Assembly: GCA_024277285.1 (NCBI GenBank)
Contig: JAJRVM010000108.1
Span: 1-52,255, forward strand
Source of the DNA: Planctomycetota bacterium
GTDB lineage: Bacteria; Planctomycetota; Planctomycetia; Pirellulales; Pirellulaceae
Reading direction: 5' to 3'
DNA: 52,255 nt
The position numbers and the translations under genes were made by a program. Shown one piece after another: positions 26,393 through 35,663 of this stretch (positions are counted from its first letter, which is position 1; the number at the start of each line of letters is the position of its first letter). The notes beneath the pieces were generated by a model that did no database searches, was not told the DNA's origin, and saw only the letters and a list, made by a program, of their open reading frames with translations.

Positions 26393-28240
26393 TCACTTGC
26401 CAATGCAAAAGAGATGTTTTTCACCACGAATGTAGATCCTGCCTGGCAGGAAAGCGGGACTGCTGCGCACTTCTTCGCCCATCTCCAGCTCCGCAACGCG
26501 CTGGCATGCGTCTTCGGTCGGCTTCATAATCCAGGCTTTTCCTTCTTCCGCGAACAGATAGATGAAGTCGCCGACACGGGTGGGCGATGACGACACTTCG
26601 TCGTCCAATTCCTCTTCCCAGAGTGGCTCGCGGGATTCCTCCGGATCGTCGCTCTTGCCCAGCGAAAAGGAGGCGAGTAACCCGTGTGCTTGCAGAATCA
26701 GGTATTTCTCCATGACAACCGGACTGCAGACATCGGGAACGTCAATATCGGTAAACCACTCGACGTGCGTATCGGTGACATTCCCCTGACCGTCCGCGCG
26801 GATTGCGAACATACCGCACGCTTCATTGGCGGCGTAGACGATCCCCTTGTCATAGACGGGCGAAGGTCCGACTTCGCCACTCATGCATTCGGCACGCCAC
26901 AGTTCCTTGCCATCGTCGGCCGCGTAGGCGATTACCCACGGATCGACCGACGTGATGACCATGTCGCGGTCATTCTGCCTGATGACCAGGGGCGAAGCCC
27001 AACTGCTGGGCACCGGCCGAGCAACTTCCCAAGCGATATCTCCCGTCGCACCGTGGAACGCCATTAGTTTGGAAGCGTCGTCTTTGGCGGTCCCCTGGTC
27101 GTACTGGACAATCACCAGGTCCTTATACGTGGCCAGCGAACTGGCGTGGCCGTAGGTGTTCTTGGGGACACCCAGATTCTTGCGCCACAACATCTCGCCG
27201 CGAAAGTCCGTTGCGACTAGATTGCCCGAAGCGAAAATCGCGTAGGCACGCACACCGTCGGTTGCCATCGTGGCGGCCGCATATCCGGTGTACTCGGCCA
27301 CTTCGAATTCTTCGACGTCGCCCAGTTCCAACGGCAAGTCCAGTTGCCACTCGAGTTTGCCCGTGTTCGTGTCGAAACAAAAGACGGCCTGTTCCGTAGC
27401 GGTCGCACCCGACACAAATAGCCGGTCCTTCCAGATGATGGGCGAATTGGGGCCCGGCAGCGGTACGGGAACCTTCCATAGAACCCCGTCACCCTCGACG
27501 CCGTTCCATTGTTGGGGGATGTCAGCCAGAGCCGTGACTCCCGATCCGGTGGGGCCACGAAAACGGGGCCATTGCTTGAGATACTCTTCGTACGTGGGCA
27601 AAGTGGCGGCGGTTTTCGTGCTGCTTTTGGAAGATGGGGCGGGTGCCGGAGTGTGTTGATCTTCAGCGGCGGATGGCGAAGTGTTGGCCGCTGAATCTAC
27701 GCCGTTGCCGGTCGCCGATGGCGGTCCAGCGAGTGCCGTCGTTACCAGTTCGTCGACCGAGTCTGGCAGGATCCGGTTGGCACGCAGTGCGAACCCGGAC
27801 ATCAATACCAGTACCGCGGTGACCAGTGCCAGTGCCCCTCGGCGGCCCAGTCGTTGTTCGCGTTGCAGCAGGTCGACTTCGTCATCGGGGGCCTGCGGGC
27901 GTGGTAATTGGGGCCGTAACGAGGCAGCCCAACGCGCGGTAACCAAGCACAAGGCGAGGCCGCCCATCAGCAGATAGGCGCCACGGACCATGAACTGGCG
28001 ATGTCGGAAGTAACTAGCGCGAAGTTGCAAATCGAGTTGACGGATCGATTCCTGGATTTGAGGGTCGTTCGGTTTTTCCTTGAGCTGCTGTTTCAGTGTC
28101 ACGTACGTGGGCGAATCAAACAGTTCAAAGCTGCCACGGCCAACGAAGTCGATTGCCATTAGCAGCCCGACAATCAACGAGAATACACCCGCGACGATTG
28201 CGATGCCAAGGACGGCCGGGTATCGGACAGGTCGTTTCAT
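26393..28240 (-). CDS. membrane-anchored PQQ-like beta-propeller protein
   Basis: 615 residues, ATG overlapping the previous stop as ATGA. Three hydrophobic segments (about 9-31, 85-103, 136-153) anchor it; a Ser/Pro/Ala linker leads to a propeller starting QWPRFRGPTGSG (about 225) with repeats such as GDGVLWKVPVP and GKLEWQLDLP and DGKELWRAE. These are PQQ-like/WD-type blades; the residues that bind real PQQ with calcium in alcohol dehydrogenases are not evident, so it may be a structural or scaffolding propeller rather than a dehydrogenase. The propeller should face the periplasm. Placed between the membrane ferredoxin and the NuoEF fusion, it is likely a part or assembly factor of the same system. 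Confidence 0.82.
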   Translation of the reverse strand: MKRPVRYPAVLGIAIVAGVFSLIVGLLMAIDFVGRGSFELFDSPTYVTLKQQLKEKPNDPQIQESIRQLDLQLRASYFRHRQFMVRGAYLLMGGLALCLVTARWAASLRPQLPRPQAPDDEVDLLQREQRLGRRGALALVTAVLVLMSGFALRANRILPDSVDELVTTALAGPPSATGNGVDSAANTSPSAAEDQHTPAPAPSSKSSTKTAATLPTYEEYLKQWPRFRGPTGSGVTALADIPQQWNGVEGDGVLWKVPVPLPGPNSPIIWKDRLFVSGATATEQAVFCFDTNTGKLEWQLDLPLELGDVEEFEVAEYTGYAAATMATDGVRAYAIFASGNLVATDFRGEMLWRKNLGVPKNTYGHASSLATYKDLVIVQYDQGTAKDDASKLMAFHGATGDIAWEVARPVPSSWASPLVIRQNDRDMVITSVDPWVIAYAADDGKELWRAECMSGEVGPSPVYDKGIVYAANEACGMFAIRADGQGNVTDTHVEWFTDIDVPDVCSPVVMEKYLILQAHGLLASFSLGKSDDPEESREPLWEEELDDEVSSSPTRVGDFIYLFAEEGKAWIMKPTEDACQRVAELEMGEEVRSSPAFLPGRIYIRGEKHLFCIGK

Positions 28241-29544
28241 GCCGGTGTCTCCTCGACCATTTCAGAAACGTCTTCGATCAGGCCCAGCCGCACCAATTCC
28301 ACCGGGCAAGACTTGAAGCAACGTCCGCACGAGACGCAGCCGGCGGAGTCGGGACGATACTCGGTCCGCTTCCGGCGTATCGACAATTGGACCAGCTTGA
28401 CGGCCAAGACCAAGCCAATCCAAGCCCCCAGCCATCTTCCCAACCACGCATATCGTTGCTGAAGCTGAATCGCCTCGGCATAGAGATCTTTGGGCGACCG
28501 GCCTTCATTGCGAAATGCTTCACTCTCATCCGTCGGCGCAATGTGCTCGGTTTCCTCCAACCGTACTTGTTCGGCAAGCCGCACGGTAAAATCGAGTCGC
28601 GACAAGGGGACTGACCAAGTGGTGCCGAACCATGCCAATGCCGCGATGATCGCGGGTACTGCCAACAACAGCCAGGCTAGGTACCGCTTGCCACGAGCAC
28701 GCTGCTCGGCTGGCTGCGCCACGGTAGGCAACTCGATGGCGCCGTAGGGGCATGCATCTTCGCATAGTCGGCACGTGATACACTCGCCTGGCACGATGCG
28801 TAAGTGCCACTTGGAGATGCGCGAAAGGAGACTCAATAGCGCCCCGTAAGGGTAAATGTAGCGGCAGTAAGGTCGGCCCACAAACACGCTGATCAGCATG
28901 ACACAGCTGCCCAGCAGAAGCATGTCAAAGTTGCCACTGGCACGAAAGAAAGGCACAATTGGGTCGTATTGGCAAATGAGATAGGCCGTTCCCGTCGCGG
29001 CGAACAAGACGGCGGCACCAAGGTAGATGAATGGAAACAGGCCCAACGCATGGTCCAGCCAGCGCGGGACTTTGATGCTGCGAATCGCAACGACTTCCTG
29101 GGCAGCGCCCAGCGGACAAACGGCCGCGCAAAACGTCCGACCAAAGAAGAGTGTAAAAATCAAAGGCAAGACAAAGAAGGCCAAGACGCCCATAGGTATG
29201 GCGAACTGCGAGTCAAACATCGCTTGGGCAACGTTTTGAGTCGAGCCGACGGAACATACGCAGCCTTGTCGTACGAACCCGAACCAGATCAAGGAGGCGA
29301 TCGACAGTATCAGCAAGTGCCTGCGCGATCGCGACACCAATGCAAAATAGGACGCCAGCGACAAGGCAAGCAGTAACAGGCCGACGTGTACCAGTTCCCA
29401 GACCGGCGCATCGGTCGGCGGTACTTCGGTCGTCGGGACGTTGTGGTTAGTGAACGGTGGCGTTGGAATCAACTCCGCTGCGGCATCGGTCGCAAAACCG
29501 AGCAGCAGCAGCCACAGCAACGGAATCCGTAAGGCACGCATCAT
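28237..29544 (-). CDS. NapH/NosR-like membrane polyferredoxin
   Basis: 435 residues from ATG 29544, chosen because it overlaps the upstream stop as ATGA and starts a signal-like hydrophobic segment. About five further membrane segments follow. The two membrane-edge motifs of this family are FCAAVCPLGA (Cys139, Cys143) and PYCRYIYPYGA, where the second cysteine is Tyr231. Two ferredoxin sites follow: CITCRLCEDACP (255-265) and CVSCGRCFKSCP (403-413). Such proteins carry electrons across the inner membrane between cytoplasmic carriers and periplasmic oxidoreductases (NapH, NosR, CcoG). Here it is bracketed by a Tat-exported polyferredoxin and a propeller, and by cytoplasmic NADH modules, so a transmembrane electron conduit is a good inference. 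Confidence 0.88.
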   Translation of the reverse strand: MMRALRIPLLWLLLLGFATDAAAELIPTPPFTNHNVPTTEVPPTDAPVWELVHVGLLLLALSLASYFALVSRSRRHLLILSIASLIWFGFVRQGCVCSVGSTQNVAQAMFDSQFAIPMGVLAFFVLPLIFTLFFGRTFCAAVCPLGAAQEVVAIRSIKVPRWLDHALGLFPFIYLGAAVLFAATGTAYLICQYDPIVPFFRASGNFDMLLLGSCVMLISVFVGRPYCRYIYPYGALLSLLSRISKWHLRIVPGECITCRLCEDACPYGAIELPTVAQPAEQRARGKRYLAWLLLAVPAIIAALAWFGTTWSVPLSRLDFTVRLAEQVRLEETEHIAPTDESEAFRNEGRSPKDLYAEAIQLQQRYAWLGRWLGAWIGLVLAVKLVQLSIRRKRTEYRPDSAGCVSCGRCFKSCPVELVRLGLIEDVSEMVEETPA

Positions 29545-30188
29545 GACTGGTAAACCTGAGTCAACAGTTCGCGCGATTTCACGTTCTTCGGATCTGCTGC
29601 CTTTTGTCGAATGAGTGGTAATGCTTGCTGCTTCACGCGATAGGGGGTCTCGATCGGGATTCGGTCGAATGCCTGGCTGGGGCACGAAACCGAAATCGCA
29701 CATTCGTTGCAATCGACACACCGGTCGTGCATCACTTGCAGGTAGAGTGAACCGTTCATTAGGGCACAGCCTTTGACGCACACTCCGCAGCCGATGCATT
29801 GGTCCAGATCGATCGTATACTCATAGAATCGTTGTCCCGCCTTTTCTTCGATGAAGTGGCGAATGACGGCGCCCGTGGGACATAGCTGATTCTCGGCAGC
29901 CGTATCGATTTGCTGGTAGTTCGTGTCGAAGTACCCCGTGCAGATGTCGCAATAGCCGCACATGTCAAAACACTGCACACATTTGACGGCCGATTCGTCC
30001 AACACGCAGTCGGTTGCACAGTTACCACAACCTATACACTTGTCCGGGTCGAGTTGCCAACGTGTCTCGGCGGCGCGACCCTTCTGCCCGGCCAGGAAGC
30101 CAATGGTCCCGGTAAGCGTCGCAATGCCGGCCACACGAGCGGCGTCGACGAGGAAACGGCGACGGTCAACAGCTTTGTCGTCAGGCAT
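29541..30188 (-). CDS. Tat-exported polyferredoxin
   Basis: 215 residues from ATG 30188, overlapping the previous stop by one base (TGATG). The N-terminus DRRRFLVDAARVAGIATLTG is a twin-arginine signal, so the folded protein should reach the periplasm or stay anchored there. Four iron-sulfur cysteine groups follow: CIGCGNCATDC, a dense CVQCFDMCGYCDIC segment, CIGCGVCVKGC and CVDCNECAISVSC, giving roughly three to four [4Fe-4S] clusters as in NrfC/NapG/DmsB-type electron-transfer subunits. It most likely receives electrons from, or gives them to, the NapH-like protein encoded directly downstream. The terminal oxidoreductase it serves is not encoded in the window. Confidence 0.9.
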   Translation of the reverse strand: MPDDKAVDRRRFLVDAARVAGIATLTGTIGFLAGQKGRAAETRWQLDPDKCIGCGNCATDCVLDESAVKCVQCFDMCGYCDICTGYFDTNYQQIDTAAENQLCPTGAVIRHFIEEKAGQRFYEYTIDLDQCIGCGVCVKGCALMNGSLYLQVMHDRCVDCNECAISVSCPSQAFDRIPIETPYRVKQQALPLIRQKAADPKNVKSRELLTQVYQS

Positions 30189-30457
30189 CACACACGCTCC
30201 CTTCCGAGTTCTGGGCTGCGAGAATTTGGTTCGTGAGAATTTGGTTCGCGGGCCGATCTGGCGGGAGGCAGCGTGCAGTTGGCCAGCAGCTGGCACGACC
30301 CGCAATGGGACGTCAGTTTCGGGCACCCGTTGCTCACCTGGCGACCGATCAAATAAGTGACGACCAGCCCGATTCCGCCGAGTGTGGCGTTGCGCAGCAC
30401 GTGCTTGAGCCACTGCCGACGGTCGGCTGTTTCAAAGGGAACTTTGGATTCTGTCAT
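30188..30457 (-). CDS. small anchored protein with Tat-like N-terminus
   Basis: 89 residues from ATG 30457 (MTESKVPFET). TADRRQWLKHVLRNATLGG followed by a hydrophobic stretch (about 25-38) resembles a Tat signal or simple anchor, and behind it GCPKLTSHCGSCQLLANC holds four cysteines that could bind a metal or a cluster. The tail has a short duplication (EPNSHEPNS) from a direct repeat in the DNA. The gene overlaps the Tat ferredoxin gene by one base, so they are translationally linked. I do not recognise a family; a small accessory or electron-transfer subunit is plausible. Confidence 0.65.
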   Translation of the reverse strand: MTESKVPFETADRRQWLKHVLRNATLGGIGLVVTYLIGRQVSNGCPKLTSHCGSCQLLANCTLPPARSAREPNSHEPNSRSPELGRERV

Positions 30458-30652
30458 TTCGCACTCATGCGGCAACACCGCAACCCTCCGGGGGAACGTG
30501 TCCACTGTGGGCCTGATCTCACTGGGGGCCCGCTTTCATTGGTCGCCAGTCAGGCATGCGCAATACGCGCATGTCCCAGGTGGCAAAGTTCTCGTTCACT
30601 CTCGGCTGTCAGTTCGGGATACTCAACTCTCGATTTGCGGATGAAGCTCGCG

Positions 30653-31768
30653 TTACGATTTCTGCGTTCGTAACGCAAACACGATAATCGTGCGTCGGCG
30701 CGGGTCCAAAACCAAGACATTGCCCGATCCATCGACCGCCACGTCAAATACTCGTTCCTTCTGATTGCCGCGTGCGTCGCCCAACGCGGCAGCCGTGATC
30801 CCAAGCTGACGCGGACCGGCGACCACCTGCAGTAGTTCGCCGCCAGGTGAATACACCTTGACGCGTGGAATCCCCTTCTCGGCAGTAATAAACCGACCGT
30901 CGGGCATGATCGCCAAATGTGCCGGATTGCAACACCCAAAAAAGTCGGCCAGTGCCGAACCACCACGACCCCAAAACGATTGCAGGGCACCGTCGCTATC
31001 GTATGCTTCAATACGCCGCATTCCCGGATTGACAACGTGCAGGATTTCGTCTTGATCGACCACCAGATCGAAATAGGGACTGGGGATCACGAAGCCAGGC
31101 ATCTGGCGATCGGGATCCGGCTTGCCGATGGTCCCGATCAGCTTTCCCGACGTGTCGTAATGCCGAACCACGCGTTGGCCGGCATCCGCAACGAAAACGT
31201 CCTGGCCAGCTACCGCAATACTTGTCAGCACCGAGTCCGAGTCGCCGGCCGGCCAGTTCCGCACGATTTCCCCGGTCCGATCAAGCACCACGACGCGGTT
31301 ATTGACACCAACGTAGAGCAGGACGTTGTCCGTGCCACTCTGATCGGTTGCATCGGGCGCGACCGCGGTCAAGCAGGTCGGCGGCCCGTCGAGCGTTATT
31401 CGCGTGGCAGCCCCATCGGGAGCGAGCACTTCAATCGACTCGTCGCCCGCCACGAAGAGACGCCCGTGAGGGCCGACGGCGACCGACTTGGGAGCATTGA
31501 GGGAAATGGGAATCCGTCGCTGTTCGGTATATTGCAACAGCTTCGCCGGCACGTCCATCTGGGCAGTGAGGTCAAGTTGGAATCGTGCGGACGTCGTTGC
31601 GGAAGAAGTGCCGGGGCCGCCCAGGCGGAATAGTGCGTAGGTGCCAACGGCCAATGCCACGAACACGACCACCACGGCAATCACGTTACCGACGACGGCA
31701 CCTGCCGGCCGAGTTCCGATATGCGTGTCGGCGGTGTTTTCACTTAAGGGCGTTTTTGGTATTGGCAT
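30653..31768 (-). CDS. membrane-anchored NHL-repeat beta-propeller
   Basis: 371 residues, ATG start with weak ribosome site. One N-terminal membrane segment (about 28-51) is followed by six NHL-type blades, with repeats such as PKSVAVGPHGRLFVA, TSIAVAGQDVFVADAGQRVV and DVAVDGSGNVLVLD. The FGCCNPAHLAI segment has a cysteine pair that stands out in the propeller. The propeller should be periplasmic. NHL proteins bind proteins, carbohydrate or act as lactonases; nothing here decides. It is the second gene of the redox cluster, 98 bases after the first propeller gene and 195 bases ahead of the small anchored protein. Confidence 0.82.
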   Translation of the reverse strand: MPIPKTPLSENTADTHIGTRPAGAVVGNVIAVVVVFVALAVGTYALFRLGGPGTSSATTSARFQLDLTAQMDVPAKLLQYTEQRRIPISLNAPKSVAVGPHGRLFVAGDESIEVLAPDGAATRITLDGPPTCLTAVAPDATDQSGTDNVLLYVGVNNRVVVLDRTGEIVRNWPAGDSDSVLTSIAVAGQDVFVADAGQRVVRHYDTSGKLIGTIGKPDPDRQMPGFVIPSPYFDLVVDQDEILHVVNPGMRRIEAYDSDGALQSFWGRGGSALADFFGCCNPAHLAIMPDGRFITAEKGIPRVKVYSPGGELLQVVAGPRQLGITAAALGDARGNQKERVFDVAVDGSGNVLVLDPRRRTIIVFALRTQKS

Positions 31769-31866
31769 TGGCTTGACTCGCTTGTACGCAGCCCGCTGTG
31801 GATGCGGTTGTGTCGGTCGCTATGAGGCGTTGGCTGTGTTGTCGTCTGTTCTTGTTGGGAAAGGTG

Positions 31867-33288
31867 TTATTGCGATGAGACGGTCAAATCCAAACAGGTC
31901 ATACGCGTCATGTCGCGAACAATCAAACGACCACCGGCCAACGCCATGGGCCCCCAGGCATCGTGGCCGTGCTCGAACACCTGATAACTGGCCAAACGTT
32001 GATAACGCGTCGTGCTGGCTTCCGCCATGACTAAGCGTCCCTTGGTGCTTAAGGCCAAAATCGTGTTGTCGGCGATCATGTAAGGGCCATGGCCGAAGCG
32101 GTCCTTACCACTGTTCCAGATTTCTTTCCCGTCCAGGTCCATGCAAACCAGCTTCCCGCCACCTTGCTTGCGAATGCCAAACAAATGGTCGTCGTAAAAG
32201 ATGGGCGTCTGTTGTTCCGAGTTGAATTGCCGTGGAGTTAGTTTGAATAGCGTTTCGACCTGGAATAGGTCATCACCAGGCTGCACGCGCAGCATGAGGC
32301 TGCCGACTTTGTTGTCGTATCCACTGGATAAGAAGATTCTGCCTTCGGGCACAATCACGGGGGATGGAGCGGTGGCGAACTGTTCGACCCATTCGGTGGT
32401 CTGCCATAGCACTTTGCCATCGTCAGCGGAGACGCCGACCACACCGCCGCTGGCACAGTAGACGTACACGCGCCGGCCACCCCACTGCATGGGAACGATC
32501 GAGGCGTGTGTCATGTTCCACTGCCGTGGGTTCGGCGTTTGCCACAGCGGCTTGCCCGTTTGTAAGTCGACGGCCATGACCAGCGTGCGGCCACCGGGTG
32601 CCAGGATCAAACGGTCATTGTCGATCAGCGGGCATTGACCGGCATACCAACGCGGTACTTCAGTGCCATATTCCAATGCGAGATCGATCAACCAATGGCA
32701 CGCCCCCGTTTCCGTATCCCAGCATGCTACCTGGCAACGCGGACCCATCGTAATCACGCGCTGACCAATCACCGCAGGCGTCGTTCGAGACATCCCATGG
32801 TTGCGCATCACTTCGACCGGATAACCGTTACGCCAGACCTCCTTGCCATCGTCCAGCGACAGGCAGATGAGCGTGTCGGCCTGGGCCTGTTCGTCATAGT
32901 CAAGCACGAACACGCGTCCGTCGGCAATGGCCGCGCCGGCATAACCCTCACCGAGTGTCAATGACCAAAGAGCGGGGGGGCCCGACTCGGGCCAGTTGCG
33001 GCTCAGCTTGACCTTCGCGCGACTGATCCCATCCAGTTCGGGACCGCGGAACCAAGGCCAGCTTCCCGCCACTTTGGATGGCGTGCCGGGACCGGTCACC
33101 GGTTGACCGGGGACGGGAGCCTCTCGGACTTCTTGGGCAATCCCTGCAGTGCCAGCGGGGCGGTCCATTCCCGGCGCACGCAGTTCCAAAACGCCCGAAT
33201 CGACATCGCCGACCCAGACGCCAATCAGAGCCACGCCGAGGACGGCCAAGAGGCCGGGAACGATCGCGTCATTGATACGCCAATCCAC
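31867..33288 (-). CDS. membrane-anchored PQQ-like beta-propeller, first gene of the redox cluster
   Basis: 473 residues from GTG 33288 (MDWRINDAIVPGLLAVLG), selected because GGAG lies 6 bases upstream and a membrane anchor begins at once; the much longer open frame upstream is non-coding in character. After the anchor (about 9-26) and a Gly/Pro linker the propeller begins SWPWFRGPELDGIS and shows Trp-rich blades (DGKEVWRNGYP, DLQTGKPLWQTPN, DDGKVLWQTTEW). It resembles the other propeller at 26393-28240 but with one membrane segment. Periplasmic by topology. No PQQ/calcium site is obvious. It heads the same-strand cluster, so the cluster promoter should be in the 611 bases upstream. Confidence 0.82.
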   Translation of the reverse strand: MDWRINDAIVPGLLAVLGVALIGVWVGDVDSGVLELRAPGMDRPAGTAGIAQEVREAPVPGQPVTGPGTPSKVAGSWPWFRGPELDGISRAKVKLSRNWPESGPPALWSLTLGEGYAGAAIADGRVFVLDYDEQAQADTLICLSLDDGKEVWRNGYPVEVMRNHGMSRTTPAVIGQRVITMGPRCQVACWDTETGACHWLIDLALEYGTEVPRWYAGQCPLIDNDRLILAPGGRTLVMAVDLQTGKPLWQTPNPRQWNMTHASIVPMQWGGRRVYVYCASGGVVGVSADDGKVLWQTTEWVEQFATAPSPVIVPEGRIFLSSGYDNKVGSLMLRVQPGDDLFQVETLFKLTPRQFNSEQQTPIFYDDHLFGIRKQGGGKLVCMDLDGKEIWNSGKDRFGHGPYMIADNTILALSTKGRLVMAEASTTRYQRLASYQVFEHGHDAWGPMALAGGRLIVRDMTRMTCLDLTVSSQ

Positions 33289-33899
33289 TATCGACTCCGT
33301 ATGCTCGAAAGGTGTCCGTGACAAGCCACCAGAAGCTGTCGGCAAACCGCCAGCTCCTACCGCAACCGGCTTGCAACTCGTTGTTCGGGGGATTCTTGTC
33401 TGCGGGGCCCCGCTACGCGCATCTGGGCCACCCGTCTCTGCGGGCCACTGGGTTTTTCGCCAAGGGGTTCTTAAACGGTCGGGCGTTGGTGCCCGACCCG
33501 TGCAACCGGCCGCTAGGACAGGTCCGACGAATCGACTCCGGTTGCTTCCGTACAGTCGCGGGCGAGCGACCAAAATGGGGAAGCTGCATTGGATGCGACT
33601 CGACGGCACTCGGCCTCTTGGGGCGCAGGGCAATCAGGCAGGATCTGACGACCGACACGGCGTTCCGCTTGGTCCTCACTATTCGCTCCAGTGTGTCGCG
33701 GGCCTACGGCGGGCACATGCGCGCGGCGTCCGCACAAGGACGGAGCCACTACAATGGGAGGGCCGACGGAGGCAACGAGGACCGAAAATCGACAAAAGGG
33801 GTGCGTGCTCGATTTTTATTATACAGGAGAGCAGCCGGACTGGGGAACGGGGAACCGAGTAAATTCGAGGGGCAAATTCGAGAGATTGGGAGTGTTTGG
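33289..33899. other. region upstream of the redox cluster, no gene seen
   Basis: 611 bases with long accidental open frames on both strands but no start signals, domains or signal peptides. It should hold the promoter of the cluster. I cannot point to a convincing site. Confidence 0.45.
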
Positions 33900-35663
33900 C
33901 TAACGTGCCGAGAGTTGGCGCAGGTCGCGGTGCCGCACGACTCCCACCAGTCGATAGGGACGCTCCCGCGCCACCACGGGCAGGCTATCGAACTGTGACT
34001 GCTTGAATTCACGCCACGCTTCGAGCGCCGGTTGGTCGGGGTGGAGGCGTGGGAAGGAGGTTGAGACCAGGTCGGCGGCGCGCACCAAGGGGCCGAGCCC
34101 GGGGTCGAAATGTTCATCACGCAGGTCCGCGTAACTGATCACGCCGACAACGGCACCATCATCGTCTAGGACCGGTAGCATATTGTCATGGCTGCGTTCG
34201 ATGAACCCGACAACGCGTTGATAGGTGGCCGACGCGGGAATTCCGCGCACGTCTTGATGCATCAGTTCGCCGATCGTCATCGATGCCAGCGCGCGACTGC
34301 GCCACGATTCGATTCCGAACGCCATCGCCAGGCGATTGCGCAGTGACCGGAGTTCGTCGGCAAGCGTCGTGTCGCTGTGGTGGATAGCCACATCCAATGG
34401 GACTTCTCCGCTGCGCACGACGGCTTGGCGGATCATAATGGGGCCGGCGATCTCGAAAATCACCACGGTGCCAAGGATGATATCCTGTAACTGCTCGCCC
34501 AGTTCCGGATAACGCCGCTGCGCGATGGCCGCCAATGCGATTGCCGCTCCGGCTTGCGAAAAGAGGGTTGCCCCGAGCCAATGCTTGATTCCTGCCTGGT
34601 CGCGATGTTGCGCCGCCAGGAAGACACCAAAATACTTGCCGGCGGTGCGCAAAATGACATAGCCCAAACCGAGCGAGCCGGCGGCCAACAGTGCGTTCAG
34701 GTCCATGTGCGTGCCGTGGATCACGAAGAAAACCACGCACAACAGGCCGGTCAGTTGATCGAGTTGCGCGACGATGTCCTTCGCGCGGCTCGACGTATTG
34801 GCAACCGTCGTGCCCATGATCAAGAACGCGAACAGATAAGGGAGTTCGAAGTGTTGGCAAATGCCGAACATCGCCGTGCTGACGGCCACCAGCAGTACCA
34901 GCCAGCGGCTGCGGCTGAGGAAGGCACAGCCGATGGTGACGGTCAACCCTGCCAGGATTCCTGAAACAACCGAGCTGAAAAGATCCAGAGCAAGGTCGGC
35001 GAGGCAGAAGAAAATCGGGTTTGGCGCTTTGCCTTCCAGGGCCAGGATAATGACCAACAATACTTCGAACAGTAGAATCGCGACGACGTTGTTCAAGGCA
35101 ACCAAAGTGTTGGCATATCGAGTGACCGGGCCTTCCGACTGACTCTCCTTGAGCACCAAGACCGTGGTGGCCGGGGCGGTGGCCAGCGCGAGCACGCCGA
35201 AGAGAATCGCTACGGTCCACGATTGCCCGAGTAATCGCAACCCAACGCTGACCAGCAACATCGTCAGCAGCAGTTCGCCCATCGATAGCCGGACAATCGA
35301 TCGCCAATGCGAGCGTATGTGCTGGAGCGAAAAGCTGCAGCCCATATTGAATAGCACCAATGCCATGGCCAGCATGGCCATCGGATTGAGGAACACCAGG
35401 TGTTCGGCGGGAATCGGTTTGAAACCCCACAAGGATGTGGGCAGGTAACTGGTGAGCCATTCGGGCAGTGACTCGACCGTGAAGGGGCCCAACAGCAAAC
35501 CGACCACCAAGTATGCTGTCACTTTGGGCAAACGCAGACGCTCGGCCAACATGCCGCCCAAGAGCGCAGCAGCCAACAACAAGCCTAGCGTCAGCCCGGC
35601 TCGCTCTACTTCCGTTCCGACCGTTGTCCAGTCGAGCGTCGCGTCAGCTATCAGTTCTGGCAC
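33900..35663 (-). CDS. CPA2-type cation/proton antiporter with C-terminal CBS pair
   Basis: 587 residues from GTG 35663, behind GGGAG. Eleven to twelve membrane segments form the KefB/GerN-type Na+(K+)/H+ antiporter core, with the motif GMLAERLRLPKVTAYLVVGLLLGP near the start. After residue about 440 a cytoplasmic part contains two CBS motifs (LMHQDVRGIPASATYQRVV; DLVSTSFPRLHPDQPALEA) with VLDDDGAVVGVISYADL and RLVGVVRHRDL between and after them, which usually bind adenine nucleotides and gate transport. It replaces the KTN/RCK domain of classical Kef systems. It overlaps the thioesterase gene upstream by 20 bases, so they form an operon. Confidence 0.9.
   Translation of the reverse strand: MPELIADATLDWTTVGTEVERAGLTLGLLLAAALLGGMLAERLRLPKVTAYLVVGLLLGPFTVESLPEWLTSYLPTSLWGFKPIPAEHLVFLNPMAMLAMALVLFNMGCSFSLQHIRSHWRSIVRLSMGELLLTMLLVSVGLRLLGQSWTVAILFGVLALATAPATTVLVLKESQSEGPVTRYANTLVALNNVVAILLFEVLLVIILALEGKAPNPIFFCLADLALDLFSSVVSGILAGLTVTIGCAFLSRSRWLVLLVAVSTAMFGICQHFELPYLFAFLIMGTTVANTSSRAKDIVAQLDQLTGLLCVVFFVIHGTHMDLNALLAAGSLGLGYVILRTAGKYFGVFLAAQHRDQAGIKHWLGATLFSQAGAAIALAAIAQRRYPELGEQLQDIILGTVVIFEIAGPIMIRQAVVRSGEVPLDVAIHHSDTTLADELRSLRNRLAMAFGIESWRSRALASMTIGELMHQDVRGIPASATYQRVVGFIERSHDNMLPVLDDDGAVVGVISYADLRDEHFDPGLGPLVRAADLVSTSFPRLHPDQPALEAWREFKQSQFDSLPVVARERPYRLVGVVRHRDLRQLSAR

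Noticed and set aside
33289..33633. N-terminal extension of the first PQQ-like protein by about 115 residues
   Set aside because: The extension has Pro/Arg-rich shadow composition, and GTG 33288 has GGAG at good distance followed by a membrane anchor.
34186..35460. A 424-codon frame inside the antiporter gene
   Set aside because: Same strand, other frame; His/Arg/Gly-rich shadow of a well-supported gene.
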